Of a stretch of DNA of 64,000 bases, positions 50,101-57,536 are shown piece after piece. Under the pieces are notes generated by a model, which saw only the letters and a program-made list of their open reading frames with translations, ran no database searches and was not told where the DNA came from. Numbering within the stretch: the stretch's first letter is position 1; each line of letters starts with the position of its first letter. The position numbers and the translations under genes were made by a program. This DNA comes from Tenuifilum sp. 4138str (GTDB lineage Bacteria; Bacteroidota; Bacteroidia; Bacteroidales; Tenuifilaceae), in assembly GCF_041102575.1 (NCBI RefSeq), contig NZ_JBGCUE010000014.1, positions 42,485-106,484 of the forward strand. The letters run 5' to 3'.

Positions 50101-50871
50101 AATTTCAATAAGGTTGATAAAGTTGTTGATGGGAGGATTAAACAGATACTGCAAGCAAGGCTTAACAAATTTAATGGTAAACCGAAAGAGGCTTTTAAGG
50201 ACATACAGCGTGGCGATAAGGTGATTAAATGGTATGAGGATGAAGGCCTACCAATACCAATCAAGACAGTTCGATGCTATACGGGTCTCTCGGCGGTAGT
50301 TCTTGTAAAAAAGGATGAGAATGGCAACAACATTGGTTACGTAAAGCCCGGAAACAATCATCACATTGCAATATATACCGATTCCGATGGTAACAAGCAT
50401 GAACACGTATGCACATTCTGGCATGCCGTTGAGCGAAAGAAATTCGGGTTGCCTGTAATTATCAAAAATACAAATGAGGTTTGGGATAAAATCCAGGAAA
50501 AACCTGATGGAACTTACCCCGAAGAGTTCCTTGAAAAACTACCATCGCCTAACCTGACCCTGGAGTTGAGCATGCAGCAGAATGAGATGTTTGTCCTTGG
50601 AATGACTCCTGAGGAATTCTCTGACTGTATAGTTAAAAATGATTTTAAAGCAATAAGCAATAAATTATATAGAGTACAGAAACTTGCAGAGAAAAATTAC
50701 GTGTTTAGGCATCATTTAGAAACACAGCTAATAGACGACGACAACTCAAAAAGAAGTAAAAGATACTATTTAATTCAGAGTTTAGGGGCTTTGTTCAATT
50801 TGAATCCAGTAAAAGTTAAAATTGATTATATTGGAAATATTACCTCTTGGAATAACACTGACAGGGTTTAA
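47134..50871 (+). CDS. cas9: CRISPR-associated endonuclease Cas9 (type II-C)
   Basis: 1245 residues. It is an RNA-guided DNA nuclease that uses crRNA and tracrRNA. RuvC-I is ILGLDLGSASIGWAL (Asp8). The Arg-rich bridge helix is at about residues 65-90. RuvC-II is IRVELAREL (Glu538). The HNH domain has DVDIEHIIP with catalytic His625, Asn639 and Asn648 at the usual 14- and 23-residue spacing, and a CIYC zinc-type motif just before it. RuvC-III is DDHRHHAVDAL (His795, Asp798). All catalytic residues are present, so it should be active. The last six residues (NNTDRV) are encoded within a REP palindrome. No csn2 or cas4 gene is nearby, which fits II-C. Confidence 0.97.
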   Translation: MKRILGLDLGSASIGWALISESENNGNVNREILGLGCRIIPYEGTEGKDFEKGTGESRNSIRTKMRTVRKGYDRYQLRRKYLVQELIKHNMYPTDELKGLPKMQLWELRSKAVSEKVSLPELGRILLWLNQKRGYKSSRSDSNLDKKDTEYVAKVKSRHQLIKEQNLTIGQYFYQQLKNDPFFRVKENVFPREAYIEEFDSICNEQKKHYPDILTDELISKIRDEIIYYQRPLKSQKGLVSVCEFEGFWRKGNDGKEYFVGPKVAPKSSPLFQLAKIWENINNIRIENKQGNNVEITLEQKKALFEHLDNNEKLTPTDIIRILGLKKNECFFNKQLAKGINGNTTKCAILNCFDDVSKYAHLLKFDVEVIETGKQTYLYDNSTGEVINEKTIKYIHPKIEKEPLYVLWHTIYSISDQDECSRVLQAKFNIEKEIADKLSGIDFTKQGFGNKSAKTLRKILPYLMEGDGYSEAMCYAGYNHSNSLTKDENLKRELLDKLKPIPKNSLRQPIVEKILNQMVNVVNAIIDKYGKPDEIRVELARELKQSKDERNETYLNITKRERENEQIAKKLQEFGLRATRNNILKWRLYEEMDNEDKKLNAICIYCGQPISLVEAIKGTDVDIEHIIPKSKLFDDSQSNKTLAHRHCNSGKGDMTAYDFMKSKPTEVFNAYIERVSKLYANKVISKAKRDKLLMTESKIPENFIDRQLRESQYIAKKAREVLLSISHNVWTTSGSVTAELRRLWGWDDVTMNLQFNKYKELGLTSFVEWESEHGKNKHRKEVITGWSKRDDHRHHAVDALVIACTKQGYIQRFNTLNSSKTKQDLIADVEKKSLEFKEKLSLLEKYIISEQPFTVKEVEEKVAEILVSFKAGKKVAVIGKRKVGKKGNKKVVQTGIIIPRGALHEESVYGKVKTVERKPIKYAFENPHLIVLPKIKKLVEERLSKHENVKDAIASLKKEPLYIDKNKQVLLEYASCFSSDYVIKYPVDINFNKVDKVVDGRIKQILQARLNKFNGKPKEAFKDIQRGDKVIKWYEDEGLPIPIKTVRCYTGLSAVVLVKKDENGNNIGYVKPGNNHHIAIYTDSDGNKHEHVCTFWHAVERKKFGLPVIIKNTNEVWDKIQEKPDGTYPEEFLEKLPSPNLTLELSMQQNEMFVLGMTPEEFSDCIVKNDFKAISNKLYRVQKLAEKNYVFRHHLETQLIDDDNSKRSKRYYLIQSLGALFNLNPVKVKIDYIGNITSWNNTDRV

Positions 50872-50888
50872 AACCCTGTCAGTGTTAT
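50852..50888. repeat. REP-like palindrome at the cas9 stop codon
   Basis: A perfect palindrome: 18-base arms (ATAACACTGACAGGGTTT and its complement) around one base. It contains the cas9 stop codon at 50869-50871. The CAGGGTTT...AAACCCTG core recurs at 51585 and 52547. Confidence 0.9.
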
Positions 50889-50914
50889 CAATGAAGAAAT
50901 AATTAAAAAACCTC

Positions 50915-51592
50915 ATGCCAAATTCTTGGGATATACCATTGGAGCACGGCGGTTACTACCACATTTACAACCGTGGAATAAACGGCACGCCATTGTTTTA
51001 TGTACCTGATAACTACTTGCATTTTCTTAGGCTTTACGATAAATATATCACTCCAATTGCCGATACCTTTGCCTGGTGCTTGATGGGGAACCATTTTCAT
51101 TTGCTGGTGCGGGTAAAAGAGGAGAACGAAATTGGATTCCTTCAGGACTTTAACCCTTCCAGGTCTATCGACTCTGGAAGGTTAAAGTGGCAATTCACCC
51201 ATAACCTTCCAGAATCCGAAGGATCTGGAAGCGTTAATGGAAAGAAACCCGTTCCTTACAGAATGTTCTCGCATCTGTTCAACTCTTATACAAAGTATTT
51301 CAACCTAAAAAATAATCGCACGGGAAGTCTATTTGAGAAAAATTTCCATCGTCTAAAAATAACCTCCGAGAAATACTTCCAAAACCTTGTAGTTTATATA
51401 CATCAGAATCCCGTTCACCACGGCTTTACCAGTGATTATAGGGATTACCCATGGACATCGTATAGGAGTATTATCTCCACAAAGTCAACAAAGGTTCATA
51501 GGGAAACCGTGCTTGAATGGTTCGGCAGCAAGGAGAATTTTATTGATTGTCATTGTAAAATAGTTGACCTAGACATAATTATTGACCTCTGA
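50915..51592 (+). CDS. REP-associated tyrosine transposase (RAYT, IS200-like Y1 family)
   Basis: 225 residues. It has the typical N-terminus GGYYHIYNRGINGTPLF, the HUH motif in MGNHFHLLVRV (His-x-His, about residues 58-66), then SHLFNSYTKYFNLKNNRTGSLFEKNF and the C-terminal YIHQNPVHHGFTSDYRDYPWTSYRSI with candidate catalytic tyrosines. RAYTs are HUH nucleases linked to REP palindromes. The middle (about residues 80-108) is unusually long because two REP-like palindromes lie in frame. It is inserted between cas9 and cas1 in the same direction and flanked by palindromes on both sides. Confidence 0.9.
   Translation: MPNSWDIPLEHGGYYHIYNRGINGTPLFYVPDNYLHFLRLYDKYITPIADTFAWCLMGNHFHLLVRVKEENEIGFLQDFNPSRSIDSGRLKWQFTHNLPESEGSGSVNGKKPVPYRMFSHLFNSYTKYFNLKNNRTGSLFEKNFHRLKITSEKYFQNLVVYIHQNPVHHGFTSDYRDYPWTSYRSIISTKSTKVHRETVLEWFGSKENFIDCHCKIVDLDIIIDL
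51149..51186. repeat. REP-like palindrome inside the RAYT gene (1)
   Basis: Arms TTTAACCCTTCCAG and CTGGAAGGTTAAA (one unpaired base) around an 11-base loop, in frame within the coding sequence. Confidence 0.7.
51203..51235. repeat. REP-like palindrome inside the RAYT gene (2)
   Basis: AACCTTCCAGAATCC and GGATCTGGAAGCGTT pair around GAA, with one bulge and one extra base. It shares the AACCTTCCAG core with the palindrome at 51149. Confidence 0.7.
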
Positions 51593-51616
51593 CAGGTTTT
51601 AAACCCTGTCAGAGGT
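51585..51616. repeat. REP-like palindrome between the RAYT gene and cas1
   Basis: ACCTCTGACAGG and CCTGTCAGAGGT, 12-base arms around 8 bases. It contains the RAYT stop codon and ends 15 bases before the cas1 start. Confidence 0.88.
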
Positions 51617-51630
51617 ATAATGAAACAAAT

Positions 51631-52536
51631 ATGATAAAACGCACCCTTTATTTCGGAAACCCTGCCTACCTAAAGGCAAAGGATGAGCAAATGGTAGTTG
51701 AATACCCAAGTGGTGATACTGAGAGCAAATCAATCCCCATTGAAGATATTGGAGTGGTTATTCTTGATTCCCCACAAATCACCATAACCCACGTGTTGCT
51801 CAACAAACTACTGGCAAATAATGCTGCAGTTATTACAACCAATGAGCGGCATATGCCCTCGGGGCTGCTTTACCCTCTGGAATCGAACACACTGCAAAGC
51901 GAACGTTTTACTGCGCAGCTGGAGGCAAGTGTCCCGCTAAAAAAGCAGCTTTGGCAGCAAACGGTACAAGCCAAAATACAGAATCAGGCAGCGCTTTTAA
52001 AATCGCTTGGCATTGATGTTGAGCCTATGCTATACTGGGCTAGAAGTGTAAGGAGTGGCGACCCCGATAACTACGAGGGCCGTGCTGCTGCTTACTATTG
52101 GAAAAACCTTTTTTCGGGCTACTTCAACGATATTTTTACACGTGGCAGGTATGAGGACGAGCCCAATAATTTGTTGAACTACGGTTATGCCATCCTACGT
52201 GCTGTAATAGCACGTAGCCTGGTAGCAAGCGGTTTGCTACCAACGCTGGGAATTCACCATCACAACCGCTACAACGCCTTTTGCCTTGCCGACGACATAA
52301 TGGAACCCTACCGGCCGTTTGTGGATAGGGTTGTGCTTGAAATTGTAAAAAGTGGTATCGATTGTACCGAGTTAACCAGGGAGATAAAGGCAAAACTCCT
52401 TGTAATTCCGGCAATAGATGTGGTGATTGATAGTAAAAGCAGCCCCCTGATGATTGCCACTCAACGAACAACATCATCGCTGTACGATTGCTTCGAGGGT
52501 GCTAGTCGTAAAATATTGTATCCAACATTTTCGTGA
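51631..52536 (+). CDS. cas1: CRISPR-associated integrase Cas1 (type II-C)
   Basis: 301 residues, full length. It is the spacer-integrating subunit of the Cas1-Cas2 complex. Metal-binding residues are in DNYEGRAAAYYW (Glu), GIHHHNRYNAFCLADDIMEPYRP (His and Asp/Glu). The N-terminal beta domain begins MIKRTLYFGNPAYL, and the IEDIGVVILDSPQITIT segment is standard for type II Cas1. It appears intact. Confidence 0.96.
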   Translation: MIKRTLYFGNPAYLKAKDEQMVVEYPSGDTESKSIPIEDIGVVILDSPQITITHVLLNKLLANNAAVITTNERHMPSGLLYPLESNTLQSERFTAQLEASVPLKKQLWQQTVQAKIQNQAALLKSLGIDVEPMLYWARSVRSGDPDNYEGRAAAYYWKNLFSGYFNDIFTRGRYEDEPNNLLNYGYAILRAVIARSLVASGLLPTLGIHHHNRYNAFCLADDIMEPYRPFVDRVVLEIVKSGIDCTELTREIKAKLLVIPAIDVVIDSKSSPLMIATQRTTSSLYDCFEGASRKILYPTFS

Positions 52537-52546
52537 TTTCAATACA

Positions 52547-52579
52547 AACCCCTACAGGGTTCTGAACCCTGTAGGGGTT
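52547..52579. repeat. REP-like palindrome between cas1 and cas2
   Basis: AACCCCTACAGGGTTC and its complement, 16-base arms around one base. It shares CAGGGTT/AACCCTG with the two palindromes upstream. Confidence 0.9.
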
Positions 52580-52589
52580 CAACTCCTAA

Positions 52590-52937
<348 letters not shown>

Positions 52938-52982
52938 AACGGAAGCATTTAAACCATTAAAGGCATATAGCAGAAATAAAAA

Positions 52983-53008
52983 ATCCACAGAAAAAGCTTT
53001 CTGTGGAT
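52983..53008 (-). terminator. Terminator for leftward transcription of the CRISPR array
   Basis: ATCCACAGAAA and TTTCTGTGGAT, 11-base arms around four bases. Read on the minus strand the hairpin is followed by TTTTTATTT, a good terminator. On the plus strand it could also end the cas transcript, but the T-run is less direct (ACTTTATT). Confidence 0.7.
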
Positions 53009-53082
53009 ACTTTATTGGTCACTTTTTTTTATCCGAAATATTGGCCTAACTAATTAAAGGTCAGAACGATAATTTCTCCTAT
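53009..53082. other. Cas2-proximal flank (candidate leader) of the array
   Basis: 74 AT-rich bases between the hairpin and the first repeat. It contains TATTGGTCAC (53013-53022), identical to part of the repeat in inverted orientation. It is called a candidate leader because the opposite end of the array is decayed, so new spacers probably enter here. Confidence 0.45.
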
Positions 53083-55254
53083 GTTGTGACCAATATGTCA
53101 AAGATACAATCTGAAAGCAATTCACAACAAGGCGCCGTGATCGGCCCGAACGCCGTGAGTTGTGACCAATATGTCAAAGATACAATCTGAAAGCAATTCA
53201 CAACCAGTTGGTTAGCGTTGTTATTAACGCTGTTGTTGTGACCAATATGTCAAAGATACAATCTGAAAGCAATTCACAACGGAAGGGCCTCCACAATTGC
53301 CGAGGCCGTAGTTGTGACCAATATGTCAAAGATACAATCTGAAAGCAATTCACAACCTTAATAAACGTTTTAATCTGTTCCTCCGTGTTGTGACCAATAT
53401 GTCAAAGATACAATCTGAAAGCAATTCACAACAGTAACCGCACGCTAACCAATCCAACTACTGTTGTGACCAATATGTCAAAGATACAATCTGAAAGCAA
53501 TTCACAACCTAACTTTAGTTCTGAACTTTATCGTAAAGTTGTGACCAATATGTCAAAGATACAATCTGAAAGCAATTCACAACGCTCGAACTGCAGCAAC
53601 ATCAATGGGGTTGGTTGTGACCAATATGTCAAAGATACAATCTGAAAGCAATTCACAACACGTTTAGAATTGGGTATTTGTATTAGTCAGTTGTGACCAA
53701 TATGTCAAAGATACAATCTGAAAGCAATTCACAACTTGCCAGAAGGAACAAAGATTCAAAAGCAAGTTGTGACCAATATGTCAAAGATACAATCTGAAAG
53801 CAATTCACAACTAAGGAAACTACCCAAAGAATCTTTTTCAAGTTGTGACCAATATGTCAAAGATACAATCTGAAAGCAATTCACAACTCAAAGGATAGTG
53901 GAAAATGGGAAGAAAGTGTTGTGACCAATATGTCAAAGATACAATCTGAAAGCAATTCACAACAAGGGTAAGAGTAAGGAAGAGAAGGATAACGTTGTGA
54001 CCAATATGTCAAAGATACAATCTGAAAGCAATTCACAACGCTCGAACTGCAGCAACATCAATGGGGTTGGTTGTGACCAATATGTCAAAGATACAATCTG
54101 AAAGCAATTCACAACACGCTGCAACTCTGTTAACTTATCAGCCTTGTTGTGACCAATATGTCAAAGATACAATCTGAAAGCAATTCACAACAGTTAATGG
54201 ATAATCTCCTTCTGTTCTAAGGTTGTGACCAATATGTCAAAGATACAATCTGAAAGCAATTCACAACTACAGTAACTGTAGGTGCAATTGGTAATGGGTT
54301 GTGACCAATATGTCAAAGATACAATCTGAAAGCAATTCACAACCAATTCAAATATTCCATCACATCTACCCACGTTGTGACCAATATGTCAAAGATACAA
54401 TCTGAAAGCAATTCACAACTTGTTGCCAGAGCTACCACCATCAACGCTAGTTGTGACCAATATGTCAAAGATACAATCTGAAAGCAATTCACAACTGACC
54501 CGGCGTATTTACTAACAATGGGTGCGTTGTGACCAATATGTCAAAGATACAATCTGAAAGCAATTCACAACTAGTACCAAATAATCATGTCGTCGATATT
54601 GGTTGTGACCAATATGTCAAAGATACAATCTGAAAGCAATTCACAACGGCGCCGCTCGCGCCTGCGCAGGCATTGCTGTTGTGACCAATATGTCAAAGAT
54701 ACAATCTGAAAGCAATTCACAACAGACGTTCGATGCGGTATAGCAGCGGCCACGTTGTGACCAATATGTCAAAGATACAATCTGAAAGCAATTCACAACT
54801 CCATCGACGTCGCTTTGTCAATGACAACGGTTGTGACCAATATGTCAAAGATACAATCTGAAAGCAATTCACAACTTAGAAAGGTTTTCCCTTTCGTAAT
54901 CAGAAGTTGTGACCAATATGTCAAAGATACAATCTGAAAGCAATTCACAACTCGAGCAGGGTGTACATCGAGCAGTATGTGTTGTGACCAATATGTCAAA
55001 GATACAATCTGAAAGCAATTCACAACCAGCGTACGCTTTGCTGCTTCTGTAGTTCTGTTGTGACCAATATGTCAAAGATACAATCTGAAAGCAATTCACA
55101 ACAGCAATTATATCATCTGCTTCAATATTATCGTTGTGACCAATATGTCAAAGATACAATCTGAAAGCAATTCACAACCATTTATATCACATAAATCATA
55201 ATATACAAGTTGTGACCAATATGTCAAAGATACAATCTGAAAGCAATTCACAAC
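53083..55254 (-). CRISPR. Type II-C CRISPR array, 29 repeats and 28 spacers
   Basis: 46-bp repeats (plus strand begins GTTGTGACCAATATGTCAAA, ends GAAAGCAATTCACAAC) start every 76 bases from 53083 to 55209. Spacers are 30 bases, except two of 29 (spacers 6 and 25). The repeats looked identical when read through. Spacers 7 (53584-53613) and 13 (54040-54069) are identical. The tracrRNA anti-repeat shows that the functional crRNA strand is the minus strand, where the repeat begins GTTGTGAATTGCTTTC, so transcription runs toward cas2. The open frames seen across the array are repeat artefacts. Confidence 0.97.
53099..53127 (-). promoter_or_regulatory. Promoter embedded in each CRISPR repeat (first repeat shown)
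   Basis: On the minus strand each repeat contains TTG at repeat positions 2-4, 18 bases, then TATCTTTG at positions 23-30, a perfect Bacteroidota -7 box. Start sites are predicted about 7 bases further, in the last ten bases of the repeat, so each spacer could be transcribed from the repeat before it. The same is true in every intact repeat of both array parts. Confidence 0.65.
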
Positions 55255-55255
55255 A

Positions 55256-56749
55256 CCAAACCTATTTACCGATAATAACACACGTATTAAGGAAAGTAAT
55301 GATATTGACGACCTTCCACATATCGAAACACAAGAAATTAGTGTTGATATTAGACCATTTTGGGGTGATAAAAATAATTTTGAAATTGGTATCACTAGAC
55401 AAGATTTTAGAATTCGTGCTAATATTGCTAGTCAGTTTACAATTTTTGGTAGTGTATTTACCGATGGTGAGAATAGTAGGTGGTGCGATAATTATGAAGG
55501 TGATGATGATGATGGTGATGCTTTTCATAAATTCTCATACGCACAACTATATAAAACAAACAATAACGATCCGTATGATAGTCATGCTGATATTAAAATA
55601 AAAAATAAACGAATTGGTATTATTTCTGAAAAAATATATTATTATCCAAATACAGTATCTGATGAAGAAATTGAACAAAATGGTGTTGATTTATATCAAA
55701 AAATGAAATTATTAGACCCTGCTGAATACAGTGTTTATAAACGTGATGGTGATTTTGTTTTTATCATCAACTGTAACAGAAAAAAAGTAATTATTAATGA
55801 TTTAGGTGAAAGAGTTGAAGTACCCGAATCATATAATGGTGGTATTTACACCGAATTCAAGGGTTTTATTATTTTAGAATATACTGAAGATAGCATACCC
55901 GTTCCCTTTAAAAAAATTAACGATGAAATTGCCGATAACACCCGTTCTGTTACCCAATTCCGAACACGCATTAAGATACCGCAAAGCGCAAACCCAAAAC
56001 AGGGGTTGGAAAGTAGTAGTACCGCACACCAATGGCGTAACCAGCACTACACCTTTTCGGCTAATACCATTTACAGCGTTGCCCGTTTCAATGCTACTGT
56101 TTATAATAAAATAAATCATATCTATGTTAGGGATGACGATAACGATGGTTTTACTAACATTGATAGTGTTAATAACCTGTATAATAAAGACCCCCGTTTT
56201 ATGGTGGGTGTCATTCAAACCGATGGTGAAGATAATGAACCCTATGAATTTCCTTCAAATGGTGCTGATAAGTCAGGCACAAAACTATTCGGTGGTAACT
56301 GGCTTAACTTCTCAATCTATTTACCACAGTTAGGGTATGTGGTTAGCGATGAGTTTGATGGTATGCGGGTTAATACCTACTTTCACATCCCTAAAGCAAA
56401 AAATAGGCTAACCGATAATAACGACCCCATTGCTGCCAACGATACCAACACCAAGTGGTTTCCACGTACCGACCTTAACTGGACTAACTTCATCGTTGTA
56501 CCCGAAAACGAAATCAAAATCTTTAGGGGATTCCCAAAAAAGGGGGGTGATAATGATGATAATTATTTTAATAATAATACTATTAACATTGATAATTACA
56601 TGCACGGATTGAAGGACTGCCCGTATGGCGGGGGTAAACTGAATGGGAATTCAACTAATACCACAAAGAATGGGTATGTTTACTTCTACAAGGGCTTCGA
56701 TACTGCAGATTGTATCGACTTCGTTTCAAGGGTGCTTAATATACAATAA
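55256..56749 (+). pseudogene. 5'-truncated gene of unknown function in the array insert
   Basis: The frame is open from the end of repeat 29 (a stop inside the repeat lies at 55238) to a stop at 56749, about 497 residues without a start codon at the junction. The first half is AT-rich and Asp/Asn-rich (NYEGDDDDGDAFHKF), the second half less so (RTRIKIPQSANPKQGLESSS). The sequence is beta-rich with no recognised domain. Large virion or surface proteins look like this, but I do not assign it. The longest frame starting with Met begins at 55703. Because the start is missing exactly at the repeat, it appears cut by the array junction. Confidence 0.6.
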
Positions 56750-56753
56750 AAAA

Positions 56754-56790
56754 AATAACCCTTTCACAAAAAACCGAAAGGGTTATTTTT
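56754..56790. terminator. Bidirectional terminator in the array insert
   Basis: AATAACCCTTTC and GAAAGGGTTATT, 12-base arms, with A-run before and T-run after. It lies between the convergent truncated gene and lipoprotein gene, so this DNA came from a normally organised gene region. Confidence 0.85.
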
Positions 56791-56808
56791 CACGTATTTT
56801 ATTGTTTA

Positions 56809-57306
56809 TTATTGCTTTTTTAGTGTATATATTGCACCAACAGTATTATAACTTTCATCAGGTTCAACCATTTTTATTTTCAATGTTTTTCTTGTTTTAT
56901 CGTAAGACAGCACTTCAAATACTGTATTAGATCCTATGGTTATTTTATTTTCGGTGTCATGTAATTTCAATCTCGAATCATATTTATTATTATCATTACA
57001 TTTAAACCAATCACAATAAGCATCAAAGTATATAATATCGGTAGGTGGTGCTAATGTTGGTTTAATATTCAAATCAAAAATAATCAAACCCTTTTTATTT
57101 TCGGGAATTTTAGATGATGCGCTAAGTTCATCGCAGTTGGTAATCTCATCACCCATGTATTCGGTGGATTGGTGTTGCCAATACCCCATAAGTTCATTGA
57201 GTTCAATGATGTGCTTGAACGTTGGGGTTGGTTCTTCCTTTTCATCGCAAGCGGTATTAACCAATACCATTGCGAACATCATGATAATTAAGTTCAGTCT
57301 TTTCAT
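56809..57306 (-). CDS. Hypothetical lipoprotein in the array insert
   Basis: 165 residues with a lipoprotein signal (MKRLNLIIMMFAMVLVNTAC). The body (LMGYWQHQSTEYMGDEIT ... YTLKKQ at the end) has the layout of lipocalin-like lipoproteins of Bacteroidota, in which an early 'G.W' motif begins a small beta-barrel. It is the only complete gene in the insert. A lipoprotein argues for a bacterial or prophage/mobile source rather than a simple lytic phage. Confidence 0.7.
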   Translation of the reverse strand: MKRLNLIIMMFAMVLVNTACDEKEEPTPTFKHIIELNELMGYWQHQSTEYMGDEITNCDELSASSKIPENKKGLIIFDLNIKPTLAPPTDIIYFDAYCDWFKCNDNNKYDSRLKLHDTENKITIGSNTVFEVLSYDKTRKTLKIKMVEPDESYNTVGAIYTLKKQ

Positions 57307-57401
57307 AGTTTTCAGTATTTAAGTTTGATGTATAATACGATGGTATTTTAATAATGTTACAAAAAAATATAAAATTTTTATATTAATTGTATTTATTGTA
57401 T

Positions 57402-57536
57402 ATGGAAAAAGAAGTTGAAATATTATTAGGAAAATTTAAACACGTTAAATCGGTTAATGTTGATAACGTTGATAAGATTCAACTAATTAATAGAGAGTCT
57501 GAATTAACCGAATATGATGTTTATAGTAACGTGAAT
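57402..57536 (+). pseudogene. 3'-truncated gene at the right edge of the insert
   Basis: 45 codons (MEKEVEILLGKFKHVKSVNV...) run directly into the repeat at 57537. The continuation in the repeat is not protein-like. It lies downstream of an AT-rich upstream region, so the start looks real and the end is cut off. The family is not recognised. Confidence 0.5.

Noticed and set aside
47134..50871. Cas9 as an inactivated or truncated protein because of the neighbouring insertions
   Set aside because: All RuvC and HNH catalytic residues and the frame are intact; only the last residues are affected.
54571..55395. Minus-strand open frames with repeated MNCFQIVSLTYWSQ-type protein sequence
   Set aside because: They are translations of the CRISPR repeats; the protein repeat has the 46-base repeat as its source.
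55255..57536. The insert as an IS element or transposon
   Set aside because: No transposase gene, no terminal inverted repeats and no duplicated target were found at the junctions.
55255..57536. Spacers of the array targeting the insert
   Set aside because: Reading the spacers against the insert by eye gave no match; an exhaustive search of both strands was not possible.
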